Shown here: positions 7,966 to 17,026 of the stretch, one piece after another
Numbering within the stretch: position 1 is the first letter of the stretch
Layout: each line of letters starts with the position of its first letter
DNA from: Rugosimonospora acidiphila
Lineage (GTDB): Bacteria > Actinomycetota > Actinomycetes > Mycobacteriales > Micromonosporaceae
Length of the DNA: 64,000 nt
Assembly (NCBI RefSeq): GCF_039543385.1
Contig: NZ_BAABJQ010000001.1
Span: forward strand, 1 to 64,000
Direction: 5' to 3'
Notes under the pieces: generated by a model
The model's database searches: none
The model's input: only the letters and a program-made list of their open reading frames with translations
What the model was told of the DNA's origin: nothing
Translations under genes and position numbers: made by a program

Positions 7966-9404
7966 CCCTCACCCTGCGTTACGCGGCCCGCAGTGACCGC
8001 GGCCTGATTCGAGACGGTAATCAAGATTCCGTCTACGCCGGGCCGCGGCTGCTTGCCGTAGCCGACGGCATGGGCGGCATGGCCGCCGGTGACGTCGCCA
8101 GCAACATCACCATCGCCGCCATGGCGCCGCTGGATGAAGACGTTCCCGGCGATGCCCTGGTCGACGCCCTTCGATCGGCCGTGGACACGGCCAACCAACA
8201 GTTACGCGACGCGGTCGACGCGAACCCGGCCCTGGAGGGCATGGGGACCACACTGACCGCGATGCTCTTCTCCGGCAGCAAGTTCGGCATGGTGCACGTC
8301 GGCGACTCCCGGGCGTACTTGCTGCGTGACGGCGAGTTCGTCCAGGTCACCAAGGACGACACCTATGTCCAGATGCTGGTGGACGAGGGCCGGATCAGCG
8401 CTGAGGAGGCGAGCAGTCACCCACAGCGGTCGCTGCTGACCCGTGCGCTGGACGGCCGGGACATCGATCCCGAGTACTCGGTCCGGCAGGCGGTGCCGGG
8501 CGACCGGTACCTGCTGTGCAGCGACGGACTGACCGCCGTGGTCAGTGGCGAGACGATCGCCCAGAGCATGCGGGAGTACACCGATCCGGGCCAGTGCGTC
8601 GAGCGGCTGGTTCAGCTGGCGCTGCGCGGCGGCGGACCGGACAACGTCACGGTGATCATCGCGGACGTCACAGACGGCGACATTGTCGAGCAGCGACCGC
8701 TGGTCGGCGGCGCCGCCGCCCGGGACCGGGGCATGGTGCCCAGCGTGGAGGGGTCCACGCCGGCCTCCCGCGCGTCGGCGTTGCAGGCGCCCAGGGCGGC
8801 CGCTCCAGAGCAGCCGGCCCCCGAGGAGGAGCCGCGGCCGAAGCGGCACCCGCTGCGCACCTCGGCGTTGCTCGCCGTGGTGCTGGTGGTGCTCGGCGGG
8901 CTGCTGTGGGGCGGCTGGACCTGGAGTCAGGCGCAGTACTACGTCGGCGCCACGCCGGACGGGATGGTGGCCGTCTTCCAGGGCGTACCGGGCCAGATCG
9001 CCGGGGTACACCTGTCCAAGGTGCACCACTCCAGTGCCACCAAGATCGGTGACCTGACCAGGGTGGCCCAGGACAAGGTCAAGCAGGGCATCCCGGCCAA
9101 CAACGAGCAGGACGCTCAGCGCAAGCTGAACGACCTGATCGATCCGGCCAACGGCAACGTGGTGCCCGACTGCCCGTCGCCGTCGGTATCGCCGGTGGCG
9201 CCCACGAGCGCCCCGCCGAGCCCGACCGGTAGCCCGGACCCGTCCTCGTCCCAGTCCCTGTCCCCGTCCCCGTCCGGCAGCCCCTCCTCCGGTGCGCCGG
9301 TGTCGGACCCCAGCTCCACGAAGGTGACCACCCGGACGACGATCCAGGGCTCCGTGTCCCCCTCCCCGGATCCCGTCACCATCCCGAGCAGCAGCGGCTG
9401 CTGA
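7962..9404 (+). CDS. pstP: PP2C-family Ser/Thr phosphatase PstP
   Basis: 480 residues from ATG at 7962. Residues 1-240 form the PP2C catalytic domain with the metal-binding motifs RSDRGLIRDGNQD, ADGMGGMAAGD, GTTLTAM, HVGDSRAYLLRDG and GGPDNVTVI. A transmembrane segment sits at about 300-318. The extracytoplasmic part ends in a Ser/Pro/Thr-rich tail. PstP dephosphorylates the PknA/PknB kinases and their substrates and so opposes the two kinases encoded at the end of this cluster. It is the only phosphatase of the pathway in the operon. Overlap with fhaB is 4 bases. Confidence 0.96.
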   Translation: MTLTLRYAARSDRGLIRDGNQDSVYAGPRLLAVADGMGGMAAGDVASNITIAAMAPLDEDVPGDALVDALRSAVDTANQQLRDAVDANPALEGMGTTLTAMLFSGSKFGMVHVGDSRAYLLRDGEFVQVTKDDTYVQMLVDEGRISAEEASSHPQRSLLTRALDGRDIDPEYSVRQAVPGDRYLLCSDGLTAVVSGETIAQSMREYTDPGQCVERLVQLALRGGGPDNVTVIIADVTDGDIVEQRPLVGGAAARDRGMVPSVEGSTPASRASALQAPRAAAPEQPAPEEEPRPKRHPLRTSALLAVVLVVLGGLLWGGWTWSQAQYYVGATPDGMVAVFQGVPGQIAGVHLSKVHHSSATKIGDLTRVAQDKVKQGIPANNEQDAQRKLNDLIDPANGNVVPDCPSPSVSPVAPTSAPPSPTGSPDPSSSQSLSPSPSGSPSSGAPVSDPSSTKVTTRTTIQGSVSPSPDPVTIPSSSGC

Positions 9405-9425
9405 CGGCAGGAGACCACCCAGATC

Positions 9426-10895
9426 GTGACTGCGCCGACTGCGCCCGCAACGCCGAGCACCCCCAGTGCGCCGGCCGACCCGCGCGTATCAACCCGACGT
9501 AACACCGAGCTGGCACTGATCCTCGTCGCGATGGTGATCGTGCTGGCGTACTCGGCGGCGGTCGAGTACGCCCTGGTCGGCCGGGTCACCGCCCGGTTCT
9601 GGGTGATTCCCGCGCTGTTGACCCTGCTGTTCGTCGGGGCCCACATCGCGGTGCGGAACCTGACGCCGTACGCCGATCCGTCGATCTTGCCGTGCGTGGC
9701 GCTGCTCGACGGGCTGGGCGTGGCCTTCCTACGGCGGCTGGACCTGGGCGGCCTCGACGCGGCCCAGCGCGCCGGCTACGGGGTCCTGGCCGGGCTGGGC
9801 TTCCGGCAACTGCTGTGGACGCTCGTTTCGATAGTGGTCGCGACCATAGCGTTGATCATCGTGCGTGATCACCGGATTCTGTCCAGGTACGCGTACACCC
9901 TCGGGCTCATCGGCCTCGTACTGATGATGATCCCGGCGGTGCTGCCCGCCTCGCTGTCGAGCATCAACGGCGCGAAACTGTGGATCAAGTTCGGCGGCTT
10001 CTTCCAGATCCAGCCGGGCGAGTTCGCGAAGCTGCTGCTGCTGTCCTTCTTCGCGTACTACCTGGTGAGCAAGCGCGAGGTGCTGTCGCTGGCCAGCCGA
10101 AGATTCCTGGGCATCGACTTCCCGCGCGGCCGCGACATGGGCCCGGTGATCGTGGTCTGGGTGCTCAGCCTCATGGTCCTGGTCTTCGAGAAGGACCTGG
10201 GTACCGCGCTGCTGTACTTCGGCATGTTCGTGGTCACGCTCTATATCGCCACCGAGCGGGTCAGCTGGTTGATCATCGGTCTGGTGCTGTTCATCGGCGG
10301 GGCGTTCCTGGCCAACGTGCTGGGCGCGACGATCGGCGGTCCGTTCGCCAACTTCCACGAGCGGGTCGAGATCTGGCTCAATCCGTTCGCGGATCCCAAC
10401 GTCACGGGGTATCAGCTGGTCCAGTCATTACTCGGGTTGGGTACCGGCGGCCTGTTCGGCGCCGGCCCGGGTGCCGGGCAGCCGGAGAACGTGCCGTTCG
10501 TGAACAACGACTTCATCTTCGCCGGCATCGGGGAGGAGATCGGCCTGTTCGGGCTCACCGGCCTGCTGTTGATCTACCTGCTCATCACGGTACGGGGGCT
10601 GCGCGCGGCCATCGCGGTGCGCGACTCGTTCGGCAAGCTCATGGCCGGCGGCCTGGCGTTCACCCTGGGCCTACAGGTCTTCGTGATCGTCGGTGGGGTC
10701 ACCAAGCTGATCCCGCTGACCGGTCAGACCACCCCGTTCCTCTCCGCCGGTGGGTCCTCCCTGATGGCGAACTGGCTGCTCATCGGCCTGCTGCTGCGCA
10801 TCTCGGACGCCTCCCGGCGCCCGGCGACCTCGGGCGCCTCGCCGTCCGGCCAGCCGGAGCGGCTGGCGGGGTTGGCGACGGAGGTAATCCGGTGA
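9426..10895 (+). CDS. rodA: SEDS-family peptidoglycan glycosyltransferase RodA
   Basis: 489 residues from GTG at 9426. It is a polytopic membrane protein with about 12 hydrophobic segments, of the SEDS (RodA/FtsW/SpoVE) family. Conserved loops visible are GAKLWIKFGGFFQIQPGEFAK, EKDLGTALLYFG, GYQLVQSLLGLGTGGLFG and NDFIFAGIGEEIGLFG, which hold the catalytic Asp and the lipid II path known for the family. It polymerises glycan strands from lipid II and works with the class B PBP encoded next. Placement between pstP and pbpA is standard in actinobacteria. Confidence 0.95.
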   Translation: MTAPTAPATPSTPSAPADPRVSTRRNTELALILVAMVIVLAYSAAVEYALVGRVTARFWVIPALLTLLFVGAHIAVRNLTPYADPSILPCVALLDGLGVAFLRRLDLGGLDAAQRAGYGVLAGLGFRQLLWTLVSIVVATIALIIVRDHRILSRYAYTLGLIGLVLMMIPAVLPASLSSINGAKLWIKFGGFFQIQPGEFAKLLLLSFFAYYLVSKREVLSLASRRFLGIDFPRGRDMGPVIVVWVLSLMVLVFEKDLGTALLYFGMFVVTLYIATERVSWLIIGLVLFIGGAFLANVLGATIGGPFANFHERVEIWLNPFADPNVTGYQLVQSLLGLGTGGLFGAGPGAGQPENVPFVNNDFIFAGIGEEIGLFGLTGLLLIYLLITVRGLRAAIAVRDSFGKLMAGGLAFTLGLQVFVIVGGVTKLIPLTGQTTPFLSAGGSSLMANWLLIGLLLRISDASRRPATSGASPSGQPERLAGLATEVIR

Positions 10896-10917
10896 GCGTG
10901 TGGAAGCGGAGTAGGTC

Positions 10918-12429
10918 ATGAACGCCCCCCTGCGCCGGGTCGGCGTCGTCGTCCTCGTCCTGTTCGGGCTGCTGTTCCTGAACCTGAACTGGGTGCAGGT
11001 GTACAAGGCGAACGCGTACCGGACCGACCCGCACAACGCGCGCACCCAGCTCACCGAGTACCAGCGCAAGCGCGGCGAGATCGCGCTGGCCGGCGGGCAG
11101 ACCATCGTCGCGCAGAGCGTGGCCACCAACGACGAGCTGAAATATCAGCGCAACTATCCGCTGGGCGCGGAGTACGCGCCGTTCGTCGGGTACAAGCCGG
11201 TCAGCGGTCTGGCTACCGGGGTCGAGCAGGCGGAGAACGACTTCCTGTCCGGCAACGCGCCGGAACTGTTCGCCGACCGGGTCAAGGAGATCTTCGGCAA
11301 CAAGACCAGCGGCGGCAACATCCTGCTGACCATCAACAAGGCGGTGCAGGACGAGGCCTACAACGACATCCTGCACAACCGCAGCGGGGTGAAGAACGCC
11401 GCGGCCGTGGTGATCGACCCGTCCAGCGGGGCGGTGCTCGGCCTGGCCTCCACCCCGAGCTACGACCCGAACCCGCTGGCCAGCCACAACTCGGACACCG
11501 CCCAGGACGCGTACGACCAGCTCAACGCCGACGAGGACAAGCCGCTGCTGGACAAGGCCACCCAGGAGACGTTCTCGCCCGGCTCGACCATGAAGGTGAT
11601 CGACTCGGCGGCCGCGCTGTCCAGCGGGCAGTACACGCCGCAGACGGTGATCCCGGCCGGCTCGTCGTACACCCCGATCCCGGGCGGCTCGTTCACCATG
11701 CACAACGCCGAGGCCTCGACCTGCCCGAACGCGACCATCTCGCTGATCCAGGCGCTGACCGTGTCGTGCAACACCGCGTTCGCGCAGCTCGGCGTGCACC
11801 TCGGTTCCCAGCAGATCAAGTCGATGGCACAGGCGTTCGGGTTCGAGGACGACAGCCTGAGCCTCGGCCGGGACGGGCACGAGGCCGGCCTCGGCGTGGC
11901 GGCCAGCCACACCGGGGATATGACCGACCCGAACGGGCAGGACGACCCGAACTTCGTCGCCCAGTCCAGCATCGGCCAGCTCAACGTCCAGATGACTCCG
12001 CTGGAGGGCGCGCTGATCGCGGCCACCGTCGCGAACGATGGACACCAGATGCGTCCATACTTGATCGACAAGGCCCAGGCGCCGGACCTGAGTTCGGCGT
12101 ACACCGCATCTCCCAAGGTGCTGCGGACTCCGGTCAATACCCAGGTGGCCGGCGACCTTCAGCAGATGATGGAGAGTGTGGTCGCAGGCGGCACCGGCAA
12201 GAAGGCCCAAATCCCGGGCTTCCAGGTCGGCGGCAAGACCGGAACGGCCCAGAACAGCACGGACGACGGGGATCACGGCTGGTTCATCGGCTTCGCGATG
12301 AAGGACAACCAGCCGATCGCGGCCGTCTGCGTCTTTCTGGAGCACGCCGGCGACAGCGGTAGCGGAGAGGCCGCCCGGATCGCCGGTGACCTGATGAAGA
12401 CCGTGATTGCGCAGAAGGGGATCAAATGA
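10918..12429 (+). CDS. pbpA: Class B penicillin-binding protein PbpA
   Basis: 503 residues from ATG at 10918. A single N-terminal membrane anchor (about 7-25) is followed by a dimerisation region and a transpeptidase domain with all three active-site motifs: S223-TM-K226, S283-C-N285 and K440-T-G442. It crosslinks peptidoglycan in the periplasm and pairs with RodA. The gene follows rodA by 22 bases and is followed directly by the kinase gene. Confidence 0.95.
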   Translation: MNAPLRRVGVVVLVLFGLLFLNLNWVQVYKANAYRTDPHNARTQLTEYQRKRGEIALAGGQTIVAQSVATNDELKYQRNYPLGAEYAPFVGYKPVSGLATGVEQAENDFLSGNAPELFADRVKEIFGNKTSGGNILLTINKAVQDEAYNDILHNRSGVKNAAAVVIDPSSGAVLGLASTPSYDPNPLASHNSDTAQDAYDQLNADEDKPLLDKATQETFSPGSTMKVIDSAAALSSGQYTPQTVIPAGSSYTPIPGGSFTMHNAEASTCPNATISLIQALTVSCNTAFAQLGVHLGSQQIKSMAQAFGFEDDSLSLGRDGHEAGLGVAASHTGDMTDPNGQDDPNFVAQSSIGQLNVQMTPLEGALIAATVANDGHQMRPYLIDKAQAPDLSSAYTASPKVLRTPVNTQVAGDLQQMMESVVAGGTGKKAQIPGFQVGGKTGTAQNSTDDGDHGWFIGFAMKDNQPIAAVCVFLEHAGDSGSGEAARIAGDLMKTVIAQKGIK

Positions 12430-12448
12430 GCCCGGCGGAACCCGCGTC

Positions 12449-14251
12449 ATGGTGAACGTGGGCACCATGCTCGGTGGGCGGTACCGGCTCGACGACCGGA
12501 TCGCCGGTGGCGGCATGGGCGAGGTCTGGCGCGGTACCGACGACGTACTCGGCCGTACCGTGGCGGTGAAGATCTTGCTGCCCGCCCTGCTCGAGGACCC
12601 CGACTTCGTCGAGCGGTTCCGGGGCGAGGCGCGCACCATGGCCACCATCAACCATCCGGGCGTCGTCGACGTCTACGACTACGGATCCGACCCGGTGGTC
12701 GGCGCCTACCTGGTCATGGAGTACGTGGAGGGCGACGCGCTGTCGCGTACCCTCGGGCGGGTCGGCCGGCTGACCCCGGGGCGCACCATGGCCCTGATGG
12801 CTCAGGCCGCCGACGCGCTACAGGCGGCTCACGACAAGGGCATCGTGCACCGCGACGTGAAGCCCGGCAACCTGCTGGTCAGGCCGGACGGCACGCTGGT
12901 GCTCACCGACTTCGGGATCGCCCGGTCGGAAATGGTCGGGCAGCTGACCGCGGTCGGCTCGGTGCTGGGCACCGCCTCGTACATCTCGCCGGAGCAGGCC
13001 ACGGGCGCGGTGGCCACGCCGCTGTCCGACGTGTACGCGCTCGGCGTGGTGGCTTATCAGTGCCTGGCCGGGCGGCGTCCGTTCGAGGGCGACAACCCGC
13101 TCGAACTCGCGATGAAGCACGTCCGCACCCAGCCGCCGCCGCTGCCTCCCGACATCCCGCCGGCCGTGCGCTCGATCGTCGAGCGGGCGATGGCCAAGGA
13201 TCCGTCGGCCCGGTACCCGAGCGCCGCCGCGCTGGGGCAGGTCGCCCGGCGCGCGGCGGCCGGCTTGGCCGGGGGCGGCCCCGGAGTGGGGCCGACCGGA
13301 GCGCCGGTCTCCGTGCCGCCGGTCGCCTCGCAGGCCTCTCCGGGCCCGCTGGGTTCGCCGACCGGGCCGACGGTACGGGCGCCGGGCGGGCCGGTGCCGG
13401 CCAGCCGGGTATCCGGTGGCCCGAACGCGACCACCCGGGTGCAGGGCGCTCCGCCCATGGGCGCCCGGATGGCGGGCAACCAGCCCGGGGCCACCCACAC
13501 CATGCCCGGGTACCCGGGCGCCGGGCCGCGTACCCGGCCGATGGGGCAGCCGGGTCAGGCCGGCCCGGCCGGGTACTCCCGGGGAAGCGCCATGCCGCCG
13601 ACCCAGGCGCCGCGCCGCGCCGACCCGGGCTACCCGCCGGTGGCACCCACCTCCGCCGGTTCGGGCGGCCGGGCTCCGGCGCCGAAGAAGAGCAGTCGTG
13701 CCGTGCTCAACGGCGTGCTGATCGCACTGGTCGCTCTCCTGCTGATCGGCGCGGGTGTGCTCGCCTTCGTGCTCGCCAACCACAACGGCGACGACAAGAA
13801 CCCGGGGACGCCCCTGGCCAACTCGCCGAGCGTGGCCCCCACCAGCATGGCGCCGGCGCCTCCGGTACCTACCGACACTCCGACGGATCCGGCCACCCAG
13901 GGCTCCGACGACAACCAGCCCATAGACATAAACTGCGACGAGCTGACCGGCCAGCAGTACCAGGACGTGCGGGATCAACTGACCGACCAGGGTTTCCGGG
14001 TGCTCAAGGTCAACGAGTCCGGCGGCGACGCCGGAGAGGTGACACGTGTCACACCTTGTGAGGCTCGGCCCAACGACACCATCACGCTGACCGTCTCGAC
14101 CGGCAAGGGCGACGACGACGGTGGCCACGGCGGCAACGGGGGTACCGGAGCGCCCACACCGACCACCGGCCCCACCGATCAGGGTGGCCAGGACTGCGGG
14201 AAGGGCCGATCGAACGACGACTGCAGCCCCGGCCCGGATCAATCCCAGTGA
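12449..14251 (+). CDS. pknA: Ser/Thr protein kinase, PknA type, with one PASTA-like domain
   Basis: 600 residues from ATG at 12449; the ATG that overlaps the pbpA stop (12426) is out of frame. The kinase domain covers 1-275: GGGMGEVW loop, Lys41, H134-R-D136, D154-F-G, and GTASYISPEQ activation segment. A long Pro/Gly-rich juxtamembrane linker runs to about 415. One membrane segment lies at about 420-442, and an external domain resembling a single PASTA repeat lies at about 490-555 (two Cys, DVRDQLTDQGFRV). Mycobacterial PknA lacks PASTA domains, so this external sensor is a lineage trait. It regulates growth and division through phosphorylation. Confidence 0.92.
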   Translation: MVNVGTMLGGRYRLDDRIAGGGMGEVWRGTDDVLGRTVAVKILLPALLEDPDFVERFRGEARTMATINHPGVVDVYDYGSDPVVGAYLVMEYVEGDALSRTLGRVGRLTPGRTMALMAQAADALQAAHDKGIVHRDVKPGNLLVRPDGTLVLTDFGIARSEMVGQLTAVGSVLGTASYISPEQATGAVATPLSDVYALGVVAYQCLAGRRPFEGDNPLELAMKHVRTQPPPLPPDIPPAVRSIVERAMAKDPSARYPSAAALGQVARRAAAGLAGGGPGVGPTGAPVSVPPVASQASPGPLGSPTGPTVRAPGGPVPASRVSGGPNATTRVQGAPPMGARMAGNQPGATHTMPGYPGAGPRTRPMGQPGQAGPAGYSRGSAMPPTQAPRRADPGYPPVAPTSAGSGGRAPAPKKSSRAVLNGVLIALVALLLIGAGVLAFVLANHNGDDKNPGTPLANSPSVAPTSMAPAPPVPTDTPTDPATQGSDDNQPIDINCDELTGQQYQDVRDQLTDQGFRVLKVNESGGDAGEVTRVTPCEARPNDTITLTVSTGKGDDDGGHGGNGGTGAPTPTTGPTDQGGQDCGKGRSNDDCSPGPDQSQ

Positions 14252-14313
14252 ACGCCATCGGGTAGGAATGGCAAGGGACGATGAGCATCGATGACTAAAG
14301 GACGAATGACGAG

Positions 14314-16056
14314 ATGAGTGCGGGCCGGCTGCTCGGGGGCAGGTACCAGGTCGCCGACTTGCTCGGCTATGGCGGCATGGCCGAGGTACACCGTGGCCGC
14401 GACCTCCGGTTGGGCCGCGATGTGGCGATCAAGATGCTGCGTACCGACCTGGCCAGGGACCGCACCTTCCAGGAGAGGTTCCGTCGCGAGGCACAGAACG
14501 CGGCCTCGCTCAACCACCCGGCGATCGTCGCTGTCTACGACACGGGCGAGGAGCGCGCACCGACCGGCGAGACCATCCCGTTCATCGTCATGGAGTTCGT
14601 CAACGGCCGCACGCTCAAGGAGGTGCTGACCGCCGAGGGGCGGCTGATGCCGCGCCGCGCCCTGGAGATCACCGCCGACATCTGCGCGGCGTTGGAGTTC
14701 AGCCACCGGCACTCGATCATCCACCGGGACATCAAGCCGGGCAACGTCATGCTCACCCAGACCGGACAGGTCAAGGTGATGGACTTCGGCATCGCCCGCG
14801 CCCTGGCCAGCGGCGCCACCACGATGACGCAGACCAGCGCGGTGATCGGTACGGCCCAGTACCTGTCCCCGGAGCAGGCCCGCGGTGAGGCGGTGGACGC
14901 CCGGTCCGACGTGTACGCCACCGGATGCGTGCTGTACGAGCTGCTCACCGGGCATCCGCCGTTCGTCGGCGACAACCCCGTGTCGGTGGCCTACCAGCAC
15001 GTGCGAGAGGACCCGCTGCCGCCCAGCGACTCCAACCGGGATGTGCCGCCGGACGTCGACGCGGTGGTCCTCAAGGCGCTGGCGAAGAACCGGCTGAACC
15101 GGTACCAGAGTGCCGGAGAGATGCGCGCCGACCTGCTGCGGGCGGCGGCCGGACGGCCGGTGCTGGCCACCCCGGTGATGCGCGAGGACGACCGGACCAT
15201 GCCGGTGCCCGTGCAGCAGCCCCGACTGGTGGGCAACCGCAACACCGGCACGATGGCCCGGGTCGGCAACCCGCAGCGCCGGCGTGCCTCGAACTGGCTG
15301 ATCGCGAGCCTGGTGATCCTCGGCGTACTCGCGGTCGGCGCCCTGGGGACCGGCCTTTACCTGGCCAATCGTCCTCAGAAGTCCGAGGTCCCGAACCTGG
15401 TCAACCGGACCTCGGCCGAGGCGCAGAGCCTGCTCGCCCAGAGCAAGCTGCGGGGCAACGCGCAGCTGGTCTTCGACGCCACCTGCACCAAGGACACGGT
15501 GATCGAACAGACGCAACCACCGCGCCGGCAGGTCGTGCAGAACACCACGATCAACTACCAGGTGTGCGCCGGCCCGAAGAAGGTCACGGTCCCGTCGCTG
15601 TCCGGGGGCAATCAGGACTCGGCCACGGCATTGCTCAACACGGTCCAGCTCAAGGCCAAGTTCGTCCAGGTGAAGAGCCTGGTGGCCGACAAGGGCGAGG
15701 TGGTCGACCAGGACCCGAAGTCGGGCCAGACGGTCGCCGAGGGCACCACGGTCACCGTGAGCATCGGCATGGGCAACCAGGAGAAGGTGCCGTCTCTGTC
15801 CGGCCTGTCCAGTGACCAGGCCCAGCAGAAGCTCGACGACCTGGGCTTCGACAACGTGCACGTGTCGTCGCAGTTCACCTCGGACCCGAACGACGTCGGG
15901 ATGGTGACCAGCCAGTCTCCCTCGCCGGACACGACCGTGAACCTGGACGACTCGATCACGATCTTCGTCGGCAAGTTGGCCGAGACGGACTCGCCGACGC
16001 CGACCTCGCCGCCCAGCTCGCCGCCGCCGTCACCGTCGGTGGCGCCCTCGACGTAG
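14314..16056 (+). CDS. pknB: Ser/Thr protein kinase PknB with three PASTA domains
   Basis: 580 residues from ATG at 14314. The kinase domain has GYGGMAEVHRG, Lys40, H137-R-D139, D157-F-G and the GTAQYLSPEQ segment. The membrane segment is at about 328-348. It is followed outside by three PASTA repeats (about 355-420, 425-490, 493-555; each with a V/E-x-P-x-L/V start such as VPSLSGG and VPSLSGL) that bind muropeptides or lipid II in this family. The C-terminus is Pro/Ser-rich. With PknA it phosphorylates FhaA/FhaB, MviN and other wall-synthesis proteins. It ends the operon. Confidence 0.96.
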   Translation: MSAGRLLGGRYQVADLLGYGGMAEVHRGRDLRLGRDVAIKMLRTDLARDRTFQERFRREAQNAASLNHPAIVAVYDTGEERAPTGETIPFIVMEFVNGRTLKEVLTAEGRLMPRRALEITADICAALEFSHRHSIIHRDIKPGNVMLTQTGQVKVMDFGIARALASGATTMTQTSAVIGTAQYLSPEQARGEAVDARSDVYATGCVLYELLTGHPPFVGDNPVSVAYQHVREDPLPPSDSNRDVPPDVDAVVLKALAKNRLNRYQSAGEMRADLLRAAAGRPVLATPVMREDDRTMPVPVQQPRLVGNRNTGTMARVGNPQRRRASNWLIASLVILGVLAVGALGTGLYLANRPQKSEVPNLVNRTSAEAQSLLAQSKLRGNAQLVFDATCTKDTVIEQTQPPRRQVVQNTTINYQVCAGPKKVTVPSLSGGNQDSATALLNTVQLKAKFVQVKSLVADKGEVVDQDPKSGQTVAEGTTVTVSIGMGNQEKVPSLSGLSSDQAQQKLDDLGFDNVHVSSQFTSDPNDVGMVTSQSPSPDTTVNLDDSITIFVGKLAETDSPTPTSPPSSPPPSPSVAPST

Positions 16057-16156
16057 CCCGCCCTGAGCCGGGCCCAGCGGCCTGGCGGCCGGAGCCGGGC
16101 GGCCTATTGAGTGGCAGGGCCTGGCCGCCGGCCCCGGTGCCGCTGGCCGTGCCGCC

Positions 16157-16804
16157 TCAGGCGGCGAATGCCGCCAGCCGCCGCTGTTCGACCTGCTCGA
16201 CCAGCTCCGGGGCCCGGTCCAGCGCCTCCCGGTACCCGCAGGTCGCCAGCCAGTTGGCGAGCAGCAGGTGGCCGCCCTGGGTCAGCACCGACTCAGGATG
16301 GAACTGGACACCCTCGATCGGCAGCGTGCGGTGCCGCATCGCCATCACCACGCCCGACTCGGTGCGCCCGGTGACCTCGATCTCATCCGGCAGCGTGGAC
16401 TCCAGCACGGCCAGCGAGTGGTACCGGGTCGCCGTGAACGGGTTGGGCAGGCCGGCCAGTACGCCGCTGCCCCGGTGGTGCACCTCGGAGGTCTTGCCGT
16501 GCAGCAGCTCCGGCGCCCGCTCGACGGTGGCGCCGTAGGCCGCCCCGAACGCCTGGTGGCCGAGGCAGACCCCGAGCATGGGCACCCGGCCGGCGAACTC
16601 GGCCACCAGCGGCACGCAGATGCCCGCGCGCTGCGGGGTGCCGGGCCCCGGCGACAGGAGTACGCCGTCCGGGTCGAGCCGGCCCACCTCAGTCAGGTCG
16701 ATCTCGTCGTTGCGCCGTACCTCGCAGTCGACGCCCAGCTGTCCCAGGTACTGGACGAGGTTGTAGACGAACGAGTCGTAGTTGTCCACGACGAGGATGC
16801 GCAT
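16157..16804 (-). CDS. pabA: Anthranilate/aminodeoxychorismate synthase glutamine amidotransferase subunit
   Basis: 215 residues from ATG at 16804 (MRILVVDNYDSFVYN). It is a class I glutamine amidotransferase with LSPGPGTP oxyanion loop, the nucleophile in GVCLGHQAF, and the His-Glu pair in VQFHPES near residue 190. It supplies ammonia from glutamine to the synthase partner for p-aminobenzoate or anthranilate synthesis. In actinobacteria the copy beside pknB is usually annotated TrpG/PabA. The partner subunit is not in this window. It is convergent with pknB; the 100-bp gap is GC-rich and probably terminates both. Confidence 0.92.
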   Translation of the reverse strand: MRILVVDNYDSFVYNLVQYLGQLGVDCEVRRNDEIDLTEVGRLDPDGVLLSPGPGTPQRAGICVPLVAEFAGRVPMLGVCLGHQAFGAAYGATVERAPELLHGKTSEVHHRGSGVLAGLPNPFTATRYHSLAVLESTLPDEIEVTGRTESGVVMAMRHRTLPIEGVQFHPESVLTQGGHLLLANWLATCGYREALDRAPELVEQVEQRRLAAFAA

Positions 16805-16809
16805 GCGAG

Positions 16810-17025
16810 TCACCTTGGGGGAGAGGGCGTGACCGGGGCCACATCGTCCCGGTTCGTGGTGCTGTGCCCGTTGGTCACCTGTCCGTCGTTGTACGGCAGG
16901 TAGGGATCGACCGCGGGGAAGGCCACGTACCAGAGTAAGGCAGCCGCCGCGGCGATGAGCAGCACCGAGCTCGCGAGCTTGCCGGGCCACCCGAACGGCA
17001 GCCTGTGCCAGATCCAGCCGTACAC
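16810..17025 (-). CDS. Small single-pass membrane protein
   Basis: 71 residues. A short cytoplasmic start (MYGWIWHRLPFG) is followed by one hydrophobic segment at about 17-38 and a polar, Pro/Asn-rich outer tail. No domain recognised. It sits between the sortase gene (2 bases from its stop) and pabA (6 bases to its start), so it is probably co-translated with both. I recall a gene of this kind at the same place in related genomes, which supports it being real. Confidence 0.7.
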   Translation of the reverse strand: MYGWIWHRLPFGWPGKLASSVLLIAAAAALLWYVAFPAVDPYLPYNDGQVTNGHSTTNRDDVAPVTPSPPR

Positions 17026-17026
17026 G

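Noticed and set aside
10780..12651. Minus-strand 623-residue open frame opposite pbpA
   Set aside because: It is the antisense shadow of pbpA and the start of pknA, rich in Arg, Val and Gly, with no domain.
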